A stretch of DNA of 64,000 nucleotides from CAIWHR01 sp039931775 (GTDB lineage Bacteria > Pseudomonadota > Gammaproteobacteria > Burkholderiales > Casimicrobiaceae). The number at the start of each line of letters is the position of its first letter. The stretch's first letter is position 1. Both the position numbers and the translations under genes were made by a program. The notes beneath the pieces were generated by a model, which searched no databases, was not told the origin of the DNA, and was given only the letters and a program-made list of their open reading frames with translations. Below, piece after piece: positions 8,085 through 15,855 of this stretch. The stretch is taken from contig JBDTRG010000121.1 of assembly GCA_039931775.1 (NCBI GenBank), positions 1 to 64,000 on the forward strand. The letters run 5' to 3'.

Positions 8085-9041
8085 GTGAAGGGGCGCTCGG
8101 TCGACGAGTACCGCGCGCCGCTGTTCTTCGCCTGGCAACTGACCAATCGTTGCAGCGCGCGGTGCCTCGCGTGCTGCGAGGACTCCGGCCCCGACAAAGT
8201 GTGGCGGGACGAGCTCGCCCGCGATGAAGCGCTGGAGGTCGCCCGGCAGGTCGCCGCGCAGGGAATTCCGTATGCCGCATTCGGCGGCGGCGAGCCGCTC
8301 GGCGTCGCGCATTGCTGGGAGGTCTTCGACCTGCTGACCGACGCCGGCGTCGGGCTCAAGATCGAAACCGACGGCAGCCGCATCGACGACGAAGCCGCGG
8401 ATCGGCTGGCTGCGCTCAACGTCAATTGCATACAGATATCGGTGGACGGCGCTTCGGCCGCCACACACGAGCGAGTCCGACCGGGATCGAGCTTCGCCGG
8501 CGCCGTCGGCGCCATTGAAAGGCTCGTTGCGCGTGGACTTTCCCCGCAGCTCGTCTTCGTTCCCAACCGTTTCAACCTCCACGAAATCGTCGCCGCCTAT
8601 GACCTCGCGGCGCAGCTTCGCTGCGGCGCATTCGTCACCGGGCCGATGATGCGCATCGGTCGCGCGGAAGCCCGCTGGGACGCCCTCGCCTGCACCGACG
8701 ACGACTGGCGGCTCGCGGTCGCCGCGCTCGAGGATCGCTCGCGCTCGAATCCGGCGCGGATGGCCTTGTCGATCTACCCGTGGGACATCCTCCGGGAAAT
8801 CGAAGTACGTCTGGACAGCCCGCAGGCGATGCTGCTCATGGTCCCCAATGGCCGCATCAAGCTGCTGAATGCACTGCCGTTCGCCCCAGCGGACCTGCGC
8901 GGCGATTCACTGGAAGAGGCGTGGGCGCTCTATCGACGCGCATGGCGCGCCCCCATGGTCGCCGACTTCATCGCCCGTTGCCGCACCGAGCCCGGGCTCC
9001 TCCGTCACGCGAACGAGACCTGGCCCGTGTCGTACGGTTGA
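8085..9041 (+). CDS. Radical SAM protein 3 of the PqqD/UbiA cassette
   Basis: A 318-residue third paralogue with C23-x3-C27-x2-C30 and 'FGGGEP'. The C-terminal block reads 'VPNGRIKLLNALPFAPADLRG': the single cysteine retained by the other two is replaced here, so this enzyme probably has only the SAM cluster. GTG start at 8085, 15 bp after the peptide stop, with a weak ribosome-binding site. An FNR-type box for the next gene overlaps its stop codon. Confidence 0.86.
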   Translation: MKGRSVDEYRAPLFFAWQLTNRCSARCLACCEDSGPDKVWRDELARDEALEVARQVAAQGIPYAAFGGGEPLGVAHCWEVFDLLTDAGVGLKIETDGSRIDDEAADRLAALNVNCIQISVDGASAATHERVRPGSSFAGAVGAIERLVARGLSPQLVFVPNRFNLHEIVAAYDLAAQLRCGAFVTGPMMRIGRAEARWDALACTDDDWRLAVAALEDRSRSNPARMALSIYPWDILREIEVRLDSPQAMLLMVPNGRIKLLNALPFAPADLRGDSLEEAWALYRRAWRAPMVADFIARCRTEPGLLRHANETWPVSYG

Positions 9042-9078
9042 CATCGATCAAGCGCCGCGTCGCCGCGGCCCGCAGAAT
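9038..9078 (+). promoter_or_regulatory. FNR-type promoter for the Fe-S oxidoreductase gene
   Basis: TTGAC-ATCG-ATCAA at 9038-9051, with CAGAAT at 9073-9078 at nearly exact class II spacing. It overlaps the stop codon of radical-SAM gene 3 and gives the downstream oxidoreductase its own oxygen-responsive start. Confidence 0.62.
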
Positions 9079-9128
9079 CGCAGCATGCCGACGGTCAACC
9101 GGCGGGTGCGCCGGTCCGATTACTGCCG

Positions 9129-11195
9129 ATGAGTCCACTGGGCATCACGCTGCTGATGGTGCTCGCGTTCGCCGCTTTCGGCTGGCTCGCCGCCCGCAAG
9201 CTCGCCATCGTCGCGAGCCTCCAGCCCGAGGCACGCCGGGACCGCCCGCTGCTGCGGTTGAAGGGGGTCGTCGTCAACGGCTTCCTGCAGGCGCGGATGA
9301 TTCGCGGCGAATGGAAGCCAGGGCTCATGCACGCGACGATCTTCCTGGGCTTCCTGTCCCTGCTGCTGCGCAAACTGCAGCTGATCGCGATCGGCTACGA
9401 CGAGTCGGTGACCCTCCCCGGAATCGCCGGCGGGCTCTTCGCCGGCTTCAAGGACGCAGTCGAGCTGGCCGTGCTCATCGCCTGCGGCTACGCGCTCTAT
9501 CGACGCCGGGTGACGAAGCCACGCCGGCTGGAGCGAAACCGCGAGGCGATCCTCATCCTGTCGCTGATCGTCGCCATCATGATCACCGATTTCGCTTTCG
9601 ATGCCTGCCGGTTCGCGTCGCGGTCCGAAAGCGATCCGGCGATCGCATACGAGCGGGGCTTCGCGTTCATCGGGAGCGCCCTCGCCTCAACGGCTTCGGC
9701 CGTCCCCGCCTCGGCCCTCGAGGCCGGGTACCACTTCTTCTACTGGACACAACTCGTCGTCGTCTTCGCGTTCCTCGTGATCCTTCCGACGGGCGAGCAT
9801 TTCCACATCGTGACTGCGCTGCCGGCGCTCTACTTCCGTCGCGGCCGGCCGGCGAACATCGTGCCCGGGGTCGACCTCGAGACCGCAATGAGCGGCGACG
9901 CCGATGCCGCGATGCGCATCGGCGTCGGCAGCGCCCGCGATCTCACCTGGAAGGACGGACTCGATGCCTACACCTGCACCGAATGCGGCCGCTGCAAGGA
10001 CGCGTGCCCGACCTTTCTCACCGGGAAGCCACTGTCCCTCAAATGGGTGAACGACAGCCTGAAGCGCCATCTCTCCGAGCAGCGGGAGGCTCTGGTGACG
10101 GGAAAGGACGACGGCGCGCTGCCGCCGCTCGTTCCGGGCGTGATCAGCGAGGAGGCCCTCTGGGCGTGCACGACGTGCGGCTACTGCGAATCGGCGTGCC
10201 CGATCGAACTCGAACACCTGCCGAAGTTCTACCGGTTGCGCCAGCATCGCGTGATGATCGACGGCGAGTTCCCTCACGAACTGCGCGCGGTCTTCGATGC
10301 GTACGAGGTGCAGAGCAATCCGTGGGGCTTGCCCTCGGACACGCGCGGCGATTGGGCGACCACGGCGGGCGTGCCGATCCTGACGAGCCCCGACGAGGCG
10401 AAGTCCCTCGACTTCCTCTTCTACGTGGGCTCCGCCGAGTCCTTCGACACGCGCGGCCAGAAGGTCGCCGTCGCGTTCGCGAGCATCCTGAAGGCAGCCG
10501 GCGTCCGGTTCGCGATCCTCGGTCCGCGCGAGACCTCGACCGGCGAGTGCGTGCGCCGCGCCGGCAACGAGATGTTGTTCCAGCAGCTGGCCGCGACGCT
10601 GATCGCGACACTGACGGAGTTCGGGATCCAACGCATCGTGACCTGCGACCCGCACGCCTTCAACTCCCTCAAGAACGAGTATCCGGAGTTCGGCGGCCAC
10701 TACGAGGTCTTGCATCACACGCAGTTGATCGATGAACTCGTGGCCAGCGGCCGCATCGTGTTGCGACCCACGTTCGAACGGGTGATCTTCCACGAGCCGT
10801 GCTACCTTGGCCGTCACAACGGCGAATTCGAGGCGCCGCGCGCGATCCTGCGCCACCTCACCCGGGACCAACCGCTCGAATTTGCGTTGAATCGCGAACG
10901 GTCGATGTGCTGCGGTGCCGGCGGCGGCCGGATGTGGATGGAGGAGAAGATCGGCACGCGCATCAACATCGCGCGCGTCGAGCAGGCCCTTCCGCAATCG
11001 CCGAAAGTCATCGCCACCGCGTGTCCCTATTGCGCGGTGATGCTCTCGGACGGCACCAAGGCGCTGGAGCGGGATGCATCGATCGAGACGCGGGACATCG
11101 CCGAGCTGGTCGCTGCGGCGATGGTGGTTCCGGGGAGCGACCTGCCGCGCAGCGCGCCGACGATCGGGCAGGCCGAAGCCTGTCGCCGGAGGTGA
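9129..11195 (+). CDS. Membrane-anchored heterodisulfide-reductase-like Fe-S oxidoreductase
   Basis: A 688-residue protein. An N-terminal membrane part with about five helices resembles the nitrate reductase gamma/HdrE anchor. Two 4Fe-4S motifs follow ('CTECGRCKDACP', 'CTTCGYCESACP'), then two CCG-type cysteine-rich domains ('HEPCYLGRHN...' with 'CCGAGGGRM', and 'ATACPYC'). This HdrDE/EtfD-like architecture moves electrons between a soluble donor such as ETF or a thiol and membrane quinone. It sits between the cofactor cassette and the POR operon and has its own FNR-type promoter. Its partner is unknown; ETF genes are not in this window. Confidence 0.85.
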   Translation: MSPLGITLLMVLAFAAFGWLAARKLAIVASLQPEARRDRPLLRLKGVVVNGFLQARMIRGEWKPGLMHATIFLGFLSLLLRKLQLIAIGYDESVTLPGIAGGLFAGFKDAVELAVLIACGYALYRRRVTKPRRLERNREAILILSLIVAIMITDFAFDACRFASRSESDPAIAYERGFAFIGSALASTASAVPASALEAGYHFFYWTQLVVVFAFLVILPTGEHFHIVTALPALYFRRGRPANIVPGVDLETAMSGDADAAMRIGVGSARDLTWKDGLDAYTCTECGRCKDACPTFLTGKPLSLKWVNDSLKRHLSEQREALVTGKDDGALPPLVPGVISEEALWACTTCGYCESACPIELEHLPKFYRLRQHRVMIDGEFPHELRAVFDAYEVQSNPWGLPSDTRGDWATTAGVPILTSPDEAKSLDFLFYVGSAESFDTRGQKVAVAFASILKAAGVRFAILGPRETSTGECVRRAGNEMLFQQLAATLIATLTEFGIQRIVTCDPHAFNSLKNEYPEFGGHYEVLHHTQLIDELVASGRIVLRPTFERVIFHEPCYLGRHNGEFEAPRAILRHLTRDQPLEFALNRERSMCCGAGGGRMWMEEKIGTRINIARVEQALPQSPKVIATACPYCAVMLSDGTKALERDASIETRDIAELVAAAMVVPGSDLPRSAPTIGQAEACRRR

Positions 11196-11204
11196 CCGGC
11201 GCCT

Positions 11205-11218
11205 TTGACTTGAATCAA
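11205..11218 (+). promoter_or_regulatory. FNR-type box upstream of the POR operon
   Basis: TTGAC-TTGA-ATCAA, a good FNR half-site pair. No -10 is visible at the class II distance. GAGAAT at 11261-11266 lies where a class I arrangement (box near -61.5) would place it. Target gene begins at 11335. Confidence 0.55.
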
Positions 11219-11334
11219 GGGAACCGTGCACATCGCTTGCGCCGCGAATGGCGCGATGTGGAGAATGGCACGTCGGCGCAGGTGCTTCACTACACTCTGC
11301 AGGCGATCGCGCCGGCCACATCAAAAGGAAGGGA

Positions 11335-11913
11335 ATGTTCCAGATTCGCATTCACGGACGCGGTGGCCAGGGTGTCGTATCGGCCGCCGAGATGTTGTCC
11401 GTGGCGGCATTCCTCGAAGGTCGTCATGCGCAGGCGTTCCCGAGCTTCGGCTCCGAGCGCATGGGCGCACCGGTGATGGCGTTTTGCCGCATCGACGACA
11501 AGGAGATCCGGCTGCGCGAGCCGGTGCTGGATCCCGATGCGCTGATCATCCAGGACCCGACGCTGCTCCACCAGGTCGACCTCTTCAAGGGCCTGCGTAG
11601 CACCGGATACATCCTGATCAACTCGACGCGCGACTTCGACGAGCTCGGGCTCGCCGAGTTCGCCCGCGGCTTCCGCCGGGCCCATCTGCTGACGATCGCA
11701 GCCACCGAGCTCGCGATGAAGCACGTCGGCCGCGCGGTACCCAACGTTCCGCTGATGGGCGCATTCGCGGCGATCACCCGACAGGTCAAGCTCGATTCCG
11801 TCATCGCGGCGATCCGCGAGAAATTTCCGCCGGCGCTGGCCGAAAAGAACGCGACGGCCGCAACCGAGGCCTATGCCGCAGCAACGAAGACGCAGGTGGC
11901 GAGCCATGCTTAA
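11335..11913 (+). CDS. porG: 2-oxoacid:acceptor oxidoreductase, gamma subunit
   Basis: A 192-residue gamma domain of the pyruvate/2-oxoacid:ferredoxin oxidoreductase family, recognised by the start 'MFQIRIHGRGGQGVVSAAEM' and 'FPSFGSERMGAPV'. The subunit binds part of the CoA/TPP active site. The ribosome-binding site AAGGAAGGG precedes the ATG. Its stop overlaps the alpha-subunit start. Substrate is most likely pyruvate, given the adjacent malic enzyme and the lactate genes in the window, but the family also covers 2-oxoglutarate, indolepyruvate and phenylglyoxylate. Confidence 0.88.
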   Translation: MFQIRIHGRGGQGVVSAAEMLSVAAFLEGRHAQAFPSFGSERMGAPVMAFCRIDDKEIRLREPVLDPDALIIQDPTLLHQVDLFKGLRSTGYILINSTRDFDELGLAEFARGFRRAHLLTIAATELAMKHVGRAVPNVPLMGAFAAITRQVKLDSVIAAIREKFPPALAEKNATAATEAYAAATKTQVASHA

Positions 11914-13159
11914 GCAGATCGAGGGGTCGAAGGCCATGGCCGAGGCGATCGCCTTGTGCCGGCCGGAGGTGATCTGCGCGTACCCGATCACCCCGCAAAC
12001 GCATATCGTCGAGGGCCTTGGCGAAATGGTGAAGACCGGCGAACTCGCCAATTGCGAGTTCATCAACGTCGAATCGGAGTTCGCCGCGATGTCGGTCGCG
12101 ATCGGTTCGTCGGCGGCAGGCGCCAGAACCTACACGGCGACCGCGAGCCAGGGCCTGCTGTTCATGGCCGAAGCGGTCTACAACGCCTCGGGGCTGGGGC
12201 TTCCAATCGTGATGACCATCGGCAACCGGGCGATCGGGGCGCCGATCAACATCTGGAACGACCATTCCGACAGCATGTCGATGCGCGACGCCGGATGGAT
12301 CCAGCTCTACGCCGAGACGAACCAGGAGGCACTCGATCTGCACATCCAGGCATTCCGGCTTGCCGAGGAGCTGTCCTGCCCGGTGATGGTCTGCGTCGAC
12401 GGATTCATCCTGACGCACGCATACGACCGCGTCGACGTGCCGACCCAGGAGCAGGTCGACGCCTATCTGCCGCCGTTCGTGCCACGGCAATCGCTCGACC
12501 CGGAGCATCCGGTGAGCATCGGCGCGATGGTAGGACCGGAGGCGTTCATGGAGGTGCGCTACCTTGCCCATCACAAGCAATTGCGCGCGCTCGGCCTCAT
12601 CCCGCTCCTCGGAGACGAATTCCGGATGCAGTTCGGAAGGGCGTCGGGCGGGCTGCTGCGCGCTTACCGGACCGAAGACGCCGAGACGATCGTCGTGGCA
12701 CTCGGGTCGGTCAACGGCACCATCCAGGAAGTCGTCGACGAAATGCGCGCCGACGATGTGCGGATCGGATCCGTCTCCATCTGCGCGTTCCGGCCCTTTC
12801 CGCTCGCGGCGCTGCGCGAAGTACTGGAGCGCGCGAAGCGCGTTGTCGTCCTCGAGAAGTCGCTTGCGGTGGGCTTGGGCGGCATCCTGTCCGACGGCGT
12901 GCGCAAGGCACTGTCGGGCATCGTTCTCAACGGCTATACCGTCATCGCCGGGCTGGGTGGGCGCGCCATCACGCGGGCGTCGTTGCGCCAGCTGTTCGAG
13001 GATGCGGAGGCCGACGAGCTCGAACAGGTGACTTTCCTCGACCTCAATGCGGACCTCGTGGCACATGAGCTCGCCCGCGAGGCCGAGTCGCGAAAGTCCG
13101 GCCCGACGGCCGAGGCGATCCTGCGCCGCGTCGGCACCGTGGCCTCGCAAATCGGTTGA
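11906..13159 (+). CDS. porA: 2-oxoacid:acceptor oxidoreductase, alpha subunit
   Basis: A 417-residue alpha subunit with 'AYPITPQTHIVEGLGEM' (2-oxoacid-binding YPITP loop), 'ATASQGLLFMAEAVYNASGLGLPIVM' split over the pyrimidine-binding domain, and a C-terminal transketolase-like domain. With gamma and beta it oxidatively decarboxylates a 2-oxoacid to acyl-CoA, reducing a low-potential carrier. ATG at 11906 overlaps the gamma stop by 8 bp. Confidence 0.9.
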   Translation: MLKQIEGSKAMAEAIALCRPEVICAYPITPQTHIVEGLGEMVKTGELANCEFINVESEFAAMSVAIGSSAAGARTYTATASQGLLFMAEAVYNASGLGLPIVMTIGNRAIGAPINIWNDHSDSMSMRDAGWIQLYAETNQEALDLHIQAFRLAEELSCPVMVCVDGFILTHAYDRVDVPTQEQVDAYLPPFVPRQSLDPEHPVSIGAMVGPEAFMEVRYLAHHKQLRALGLIPLLGDEFRMQFGRASGGLLRAYRTEDAETIVVALGSVNGTIQEVVDEMRADDVRIGSVSICAFRPFPLAALREVLERAKRVVVLEKSLAVGLGGILSDGVRKALSGIVLNGYTVIAGLGGRAITRASLRQLFEDAEADELEQVTFLDLNADLVAHELAREAESRKSGPTAEAILRRVGTVASQIG

Positions 13160-13184
13160 AGCCGACGCCAGACGGGACCCAGCG

Positions 13185-14174
13185 ATGGAAATGCAACCTA
13201 TCAAGTTCTACCAGACCGCGACGTTCACGGTCGGCAACCGTCTGCTCGACGAAAAGGAGCGCTCCGTCCAGGCGAACATGCGCCGGACGAATTCACTGAA
13301 CTCCGGCCACCGCGCCTGCCAGGGCTGTGGCGAGGCACTTGGTGCGCGCTATGCGATCGACGCAGCGATGCGCGCGGCGAATTCGCAGCTGGCGGCGGTC
13401 AATGCGACCGGCTGCCTCGAAGTCTTTTCCACGCCGTACCCCGAGACATCGTGGCAGATACCGTGGATCCATTCGCTCTTCGGCAATGCGGCCGCGGTCG
13501 CCTCCGGTGTCGCCGCAGCGATGCGGGTCAAGGGACGCGACCATGTGCGCGTCATCGCGCAAGGCGGCGACGGCGGGACCACCGACATCGGGTTCGGCTG
13601 CCTGTCCGGCATGTTCGAGCGCAACGACGACGTGCTGTACATCTGCTACGACAACGAAGCCTACATGAACACCGGCGTGCAGCGCTCGAGCGCCACGCCG
13701 CCCGCGGCCCGCACCGCGACCACCGCGGCGGTGGGCCCCGCACCGGGCAACGTGTTCGGGACCGGCAAGAACGTGCCGCTGATCGCGATGGCGCACAACA
13801 TCCCCTACGTGGCGACCGCGAGTGTCGCCAACCTGCGCGACCTCGAATCCAAGGTGACGCGGGCCATGGGGATCCGCGGCGCGCGCTACATCCACATTCA
13901 CGTGCCCTGCCCCCTCGGCTGGGGCTCGGCGCCCGCCGACACGATCAAGCTCGCCCGGCTCGCGGTCGAGTCGGGTCTGTTCCCGCTCTTCGAGGCAGAG
14001 CACGGTGAGATTGTCAGCAGCACGAAGCTCCGGCAGAAGGTCCCGGTCAACGCCTACCTGTCGCTGCAGAAGCGCTACGCGCACCTGTTCGGCAAGACGC
14101 CCGACGTGGCACGCATCGCGCTGATCCAGGCGATCGCCGACCGCAACGTCAAGCGATTCGACCTCTGCGCCTAG
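13185..14174 (+). CDS. porB: 2-oxoacid:acceptor oxidoreductase, beta subunit
   Basis: A 329-residue TPP-binding subunit. 'GHRACQGCGEALGARYA' and 'NATGCLEVF' supply cysteines for a [4Fe-4S] cluster. 'GGDGGTTDIGFGCLSGMFER' with a downstream 'YDNEAYMNTG' is the Mg-TPP motif. It follows the alpha gene by 25 bp and precedes the fused delta subunit by 9 bp, which is a normal POR order. Confidence 0.9.
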   Translation: MEMQPIKFYQTATFTVGNRLLDEKERSVQANMRRTNSLNSGHRACQGCGEALGARYAIDAAMRAANSQLAAVNATGCLEVFSTPYPETSWQIPWIHSLFGNAAAVASGVAAAMRVKGRDHVRVIAQGGDGGTTDIGFGCLSGMFERNDDVLYICYDNEAYMNTGVQRSSATPPAARTATTAAVGPAPGNVFGTGKNVPLIAMAHNIPYVATASVANLRDLESKVTRAMGIRGARYIHIHVPCPLGWGSAPADTIKLARLAVESGLFPLFEAEHGEIVSSTKLRQKVPVNAYLSLQKRYAHLFGKTPDVARIALIQAIADRNVKRFDLCA

Positions 14175-14183
14175 GAGCTCCCG

Positions 14184-15812
14184 ATGTCCAAGCCATTTGC
14201 GATCACGCTGGACGTCGGAACCAGCCTTGCCAACAAGACCGGCTCCTGGCGCACGGAGCGCCCGGTCTACCTCGACCGGCTGCCGCCCTGCAACCACGCG
14301 TGTCCTGCCGGCGAGAACATCCAGGGCTGGCTCTATCACGCCGAAAGCGGGGACTACGAATCGGCGTGGCGTGCGCTGACGCTTGACAATCCGCTGCCCG
14401 CGATCATGGGCCGCGTCTGCTACCACCCATGCGAGACGTCCTGCAACCGCGCCCAGCTCGACGAACCGGTGGGCATCAACTCGGTCGAGCGGTTCCTCGG
14501 CGACGAGGCGTTGAAGCGGGGCTGGAAGTTCGACGCGCCGCGCGAGGATTCGGGCAAACGCGTGCTGGTCGTCGGCGCCGGGCCGTCGGGGCTGTCCGCC
14601 GCGTATCACCTGCGGCGTCTCGGCCACCGGGTGAAGATCATCGAAGCGGGTCCGTTCGCGGGCGGCATGATGCGCTTCGGCATTCCCAAGTACCGCCTGC
14701 CGCGCGACGTGCTTGACGCCGAGGTGCAGCGCATCCTCGACCTCGGCGTCGAACTGGAGCTCGATCGCAAGGTCACCGACATCCTCGAAACGATGCGTGA
14801 AGGCGCGTTCGACGCGGCGTTCCTCGCCGTCGGCGCGCACATCGCGAAGCGCGCGTACATCCCGGCGGGCGAGGCGGCGCACATTCTGGATGCGGTCGCG
14901 GTGCTGCGCGGCATGGAGGGCGAGGAGCAGCCGATGCTCGGGCGCCGCGTCGTGATCTACGGTGGCGGCAACACCGCGCTCGACGTCGCGCGCACCGCGA
15001 AACGTCTCGGCGCCACCGAGTCGATCATCGTCTATCGCCGCACGCGCGAGAAGATGCCGGCTCACGACTTCGAGGTCGAGGAGGCGCTGCAGGAAGGCGT
15101 GCTCATCAAATGGCTGTCGACGATCAAGCACATGGCCGACGAAGGCACGCTGACCGTCGAGAAGATGAAGCTCGACGAAAAGGGGTTCCCGCAGCCGACA
15201 GGTGAAGTCGAGACGCTCGAGGCGGACTCGCTGGTGCTGGCGCTCGGCCAGGACGTCGATCTGTCGTTGCTCGACAAAGTGCCCGGACTGACGATCGAAG
15301 GCGGCGTCGTCAAGGTGGACCGGAACATGATGACCAGCTACCCGGGGGTGTTCGCGGGCGGCGACATGGTCCCTTCGGAGCGCACCGTCACCGTCGGCGT
15401 CGGCCACGGCAAGAAGGCGGCGCGCAACATCGATGCGTGGCTCCGCGGCGCGGTCTATGTGCCCGCGGTGAAGCACGAGCTCGCCGGATACGACAAGCTC
15501 AATCCATGGTACTACGCCGATGCGCCCAAAACCGTGCGCCCCGTTCTCTCGCTCGCGCGGCGGACCTCGACGTTCGAGGAAGTCGTCCAGGGCCTCGACG
15601 AGACCAACGCGCTGTTCGAAGCTCGCCGGTGCCTGTCTTGCGGCAACTGCTTCGAGTGCGACAACTGCTACGGCGTGTGCCCCGACAACGCGGTGACCAA
15701 GCTCGGCCCAGGCAAGCGCTTCGAGTTCAACTACGACTTCTGCAAGGGCTGCGGGCTGTGCGTTTCCGAATGCCCCTGCGGAGCGATCAAAATGGTTCCC
15801 GAAACGATCTGA
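14184..15812 (+). CDS. GltD-like NAD(P)H oxidoreductase fused to a POR delta-type 2[4Fe-4S] ferredoxin
   Basis: A 542-residue fusion. Residues 30-110 carry the N-terminal Fe-S motif of glutamate synthase small subunit-type proteins ('CNHACPAGENIQGW', 'CYHPCETSCNR'). An FAD site ('GAGPSGLSAAYHLRRLGH') and an NAD(P) site ('YGGGNTALDVARTAKRLG') follow. The last 70 residues form a dicluster ferredoxin ('CDNCYGVCP', 'CKGCGLCVSECPCGAI'). As last gene of the POR operon it probably passes electrons from POR to NAD(P)+, or the reverse for reductive carboxylation. It is not glutamate synthase: no large subunit is present. Confidence 0.85.
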   Translation: MSKPFAITLDVGTSLANKTGSWRTERPVYLDRLPPCNHACPAGENIQGWLYHAESGDYESAWRALTLDNPLPAIMGRVCYHPCETSCNRAQLDEPVGINSVERFLGDEALKRGWKFDAPREDSGKRVLVVGAGPSGLSAAYHLRRLGHRVKIIEAGPFAGGMMRFGIPKYRLPRDVLDAEVQRILDLGVELELDRKVTDILETMREGAFDAAFLAVGAHIAKRAYIPAGEAAHILDAVAVLRGMEGEEQPMLGRRVVIYGGGNTALDVARTAKRLGATESIIVYRRTREKMPAHDFEVEEALQEGVLIKWLSTIKHMADEGTLTVEKMKLDEKGFPQPTGEVETLEADSLVLALGQDVDLSLLDKVPGLTIEGGVVKVDRNMMTSYPGVFAGGDMVPSERTVTVGVGHGKKAARNIDAWLRGAVYVPAVKHELAGYDKLNPWYYADAPKTVRPVLSLARRTSTFEEVVQGLDETNALFEARRCLSCGNCFECDNCYGVCPDNAVTKLGPGKRFEFNYDFCKGCGLCVSECPCGAIKMVPETI

Positions 15813-15855
15813 GCGAAGGCAGCGCGGCGGGCTTCAATCACGGGAGGAAAAGAGG

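Noticed and set aside
13293..15476. 727-codon minus-strand ORF opposite porB and the GltD-like gene
   Set aside because: Crosses two well-supported genes and lacks any recognisable motif; GC-bias artefact.
14184..15812. Glutamate synthase small subunit (gltD)
   Set aside because: No gltB nearby, C-terminal dicluster ferredoxin present, and position at the end of a POR operon.
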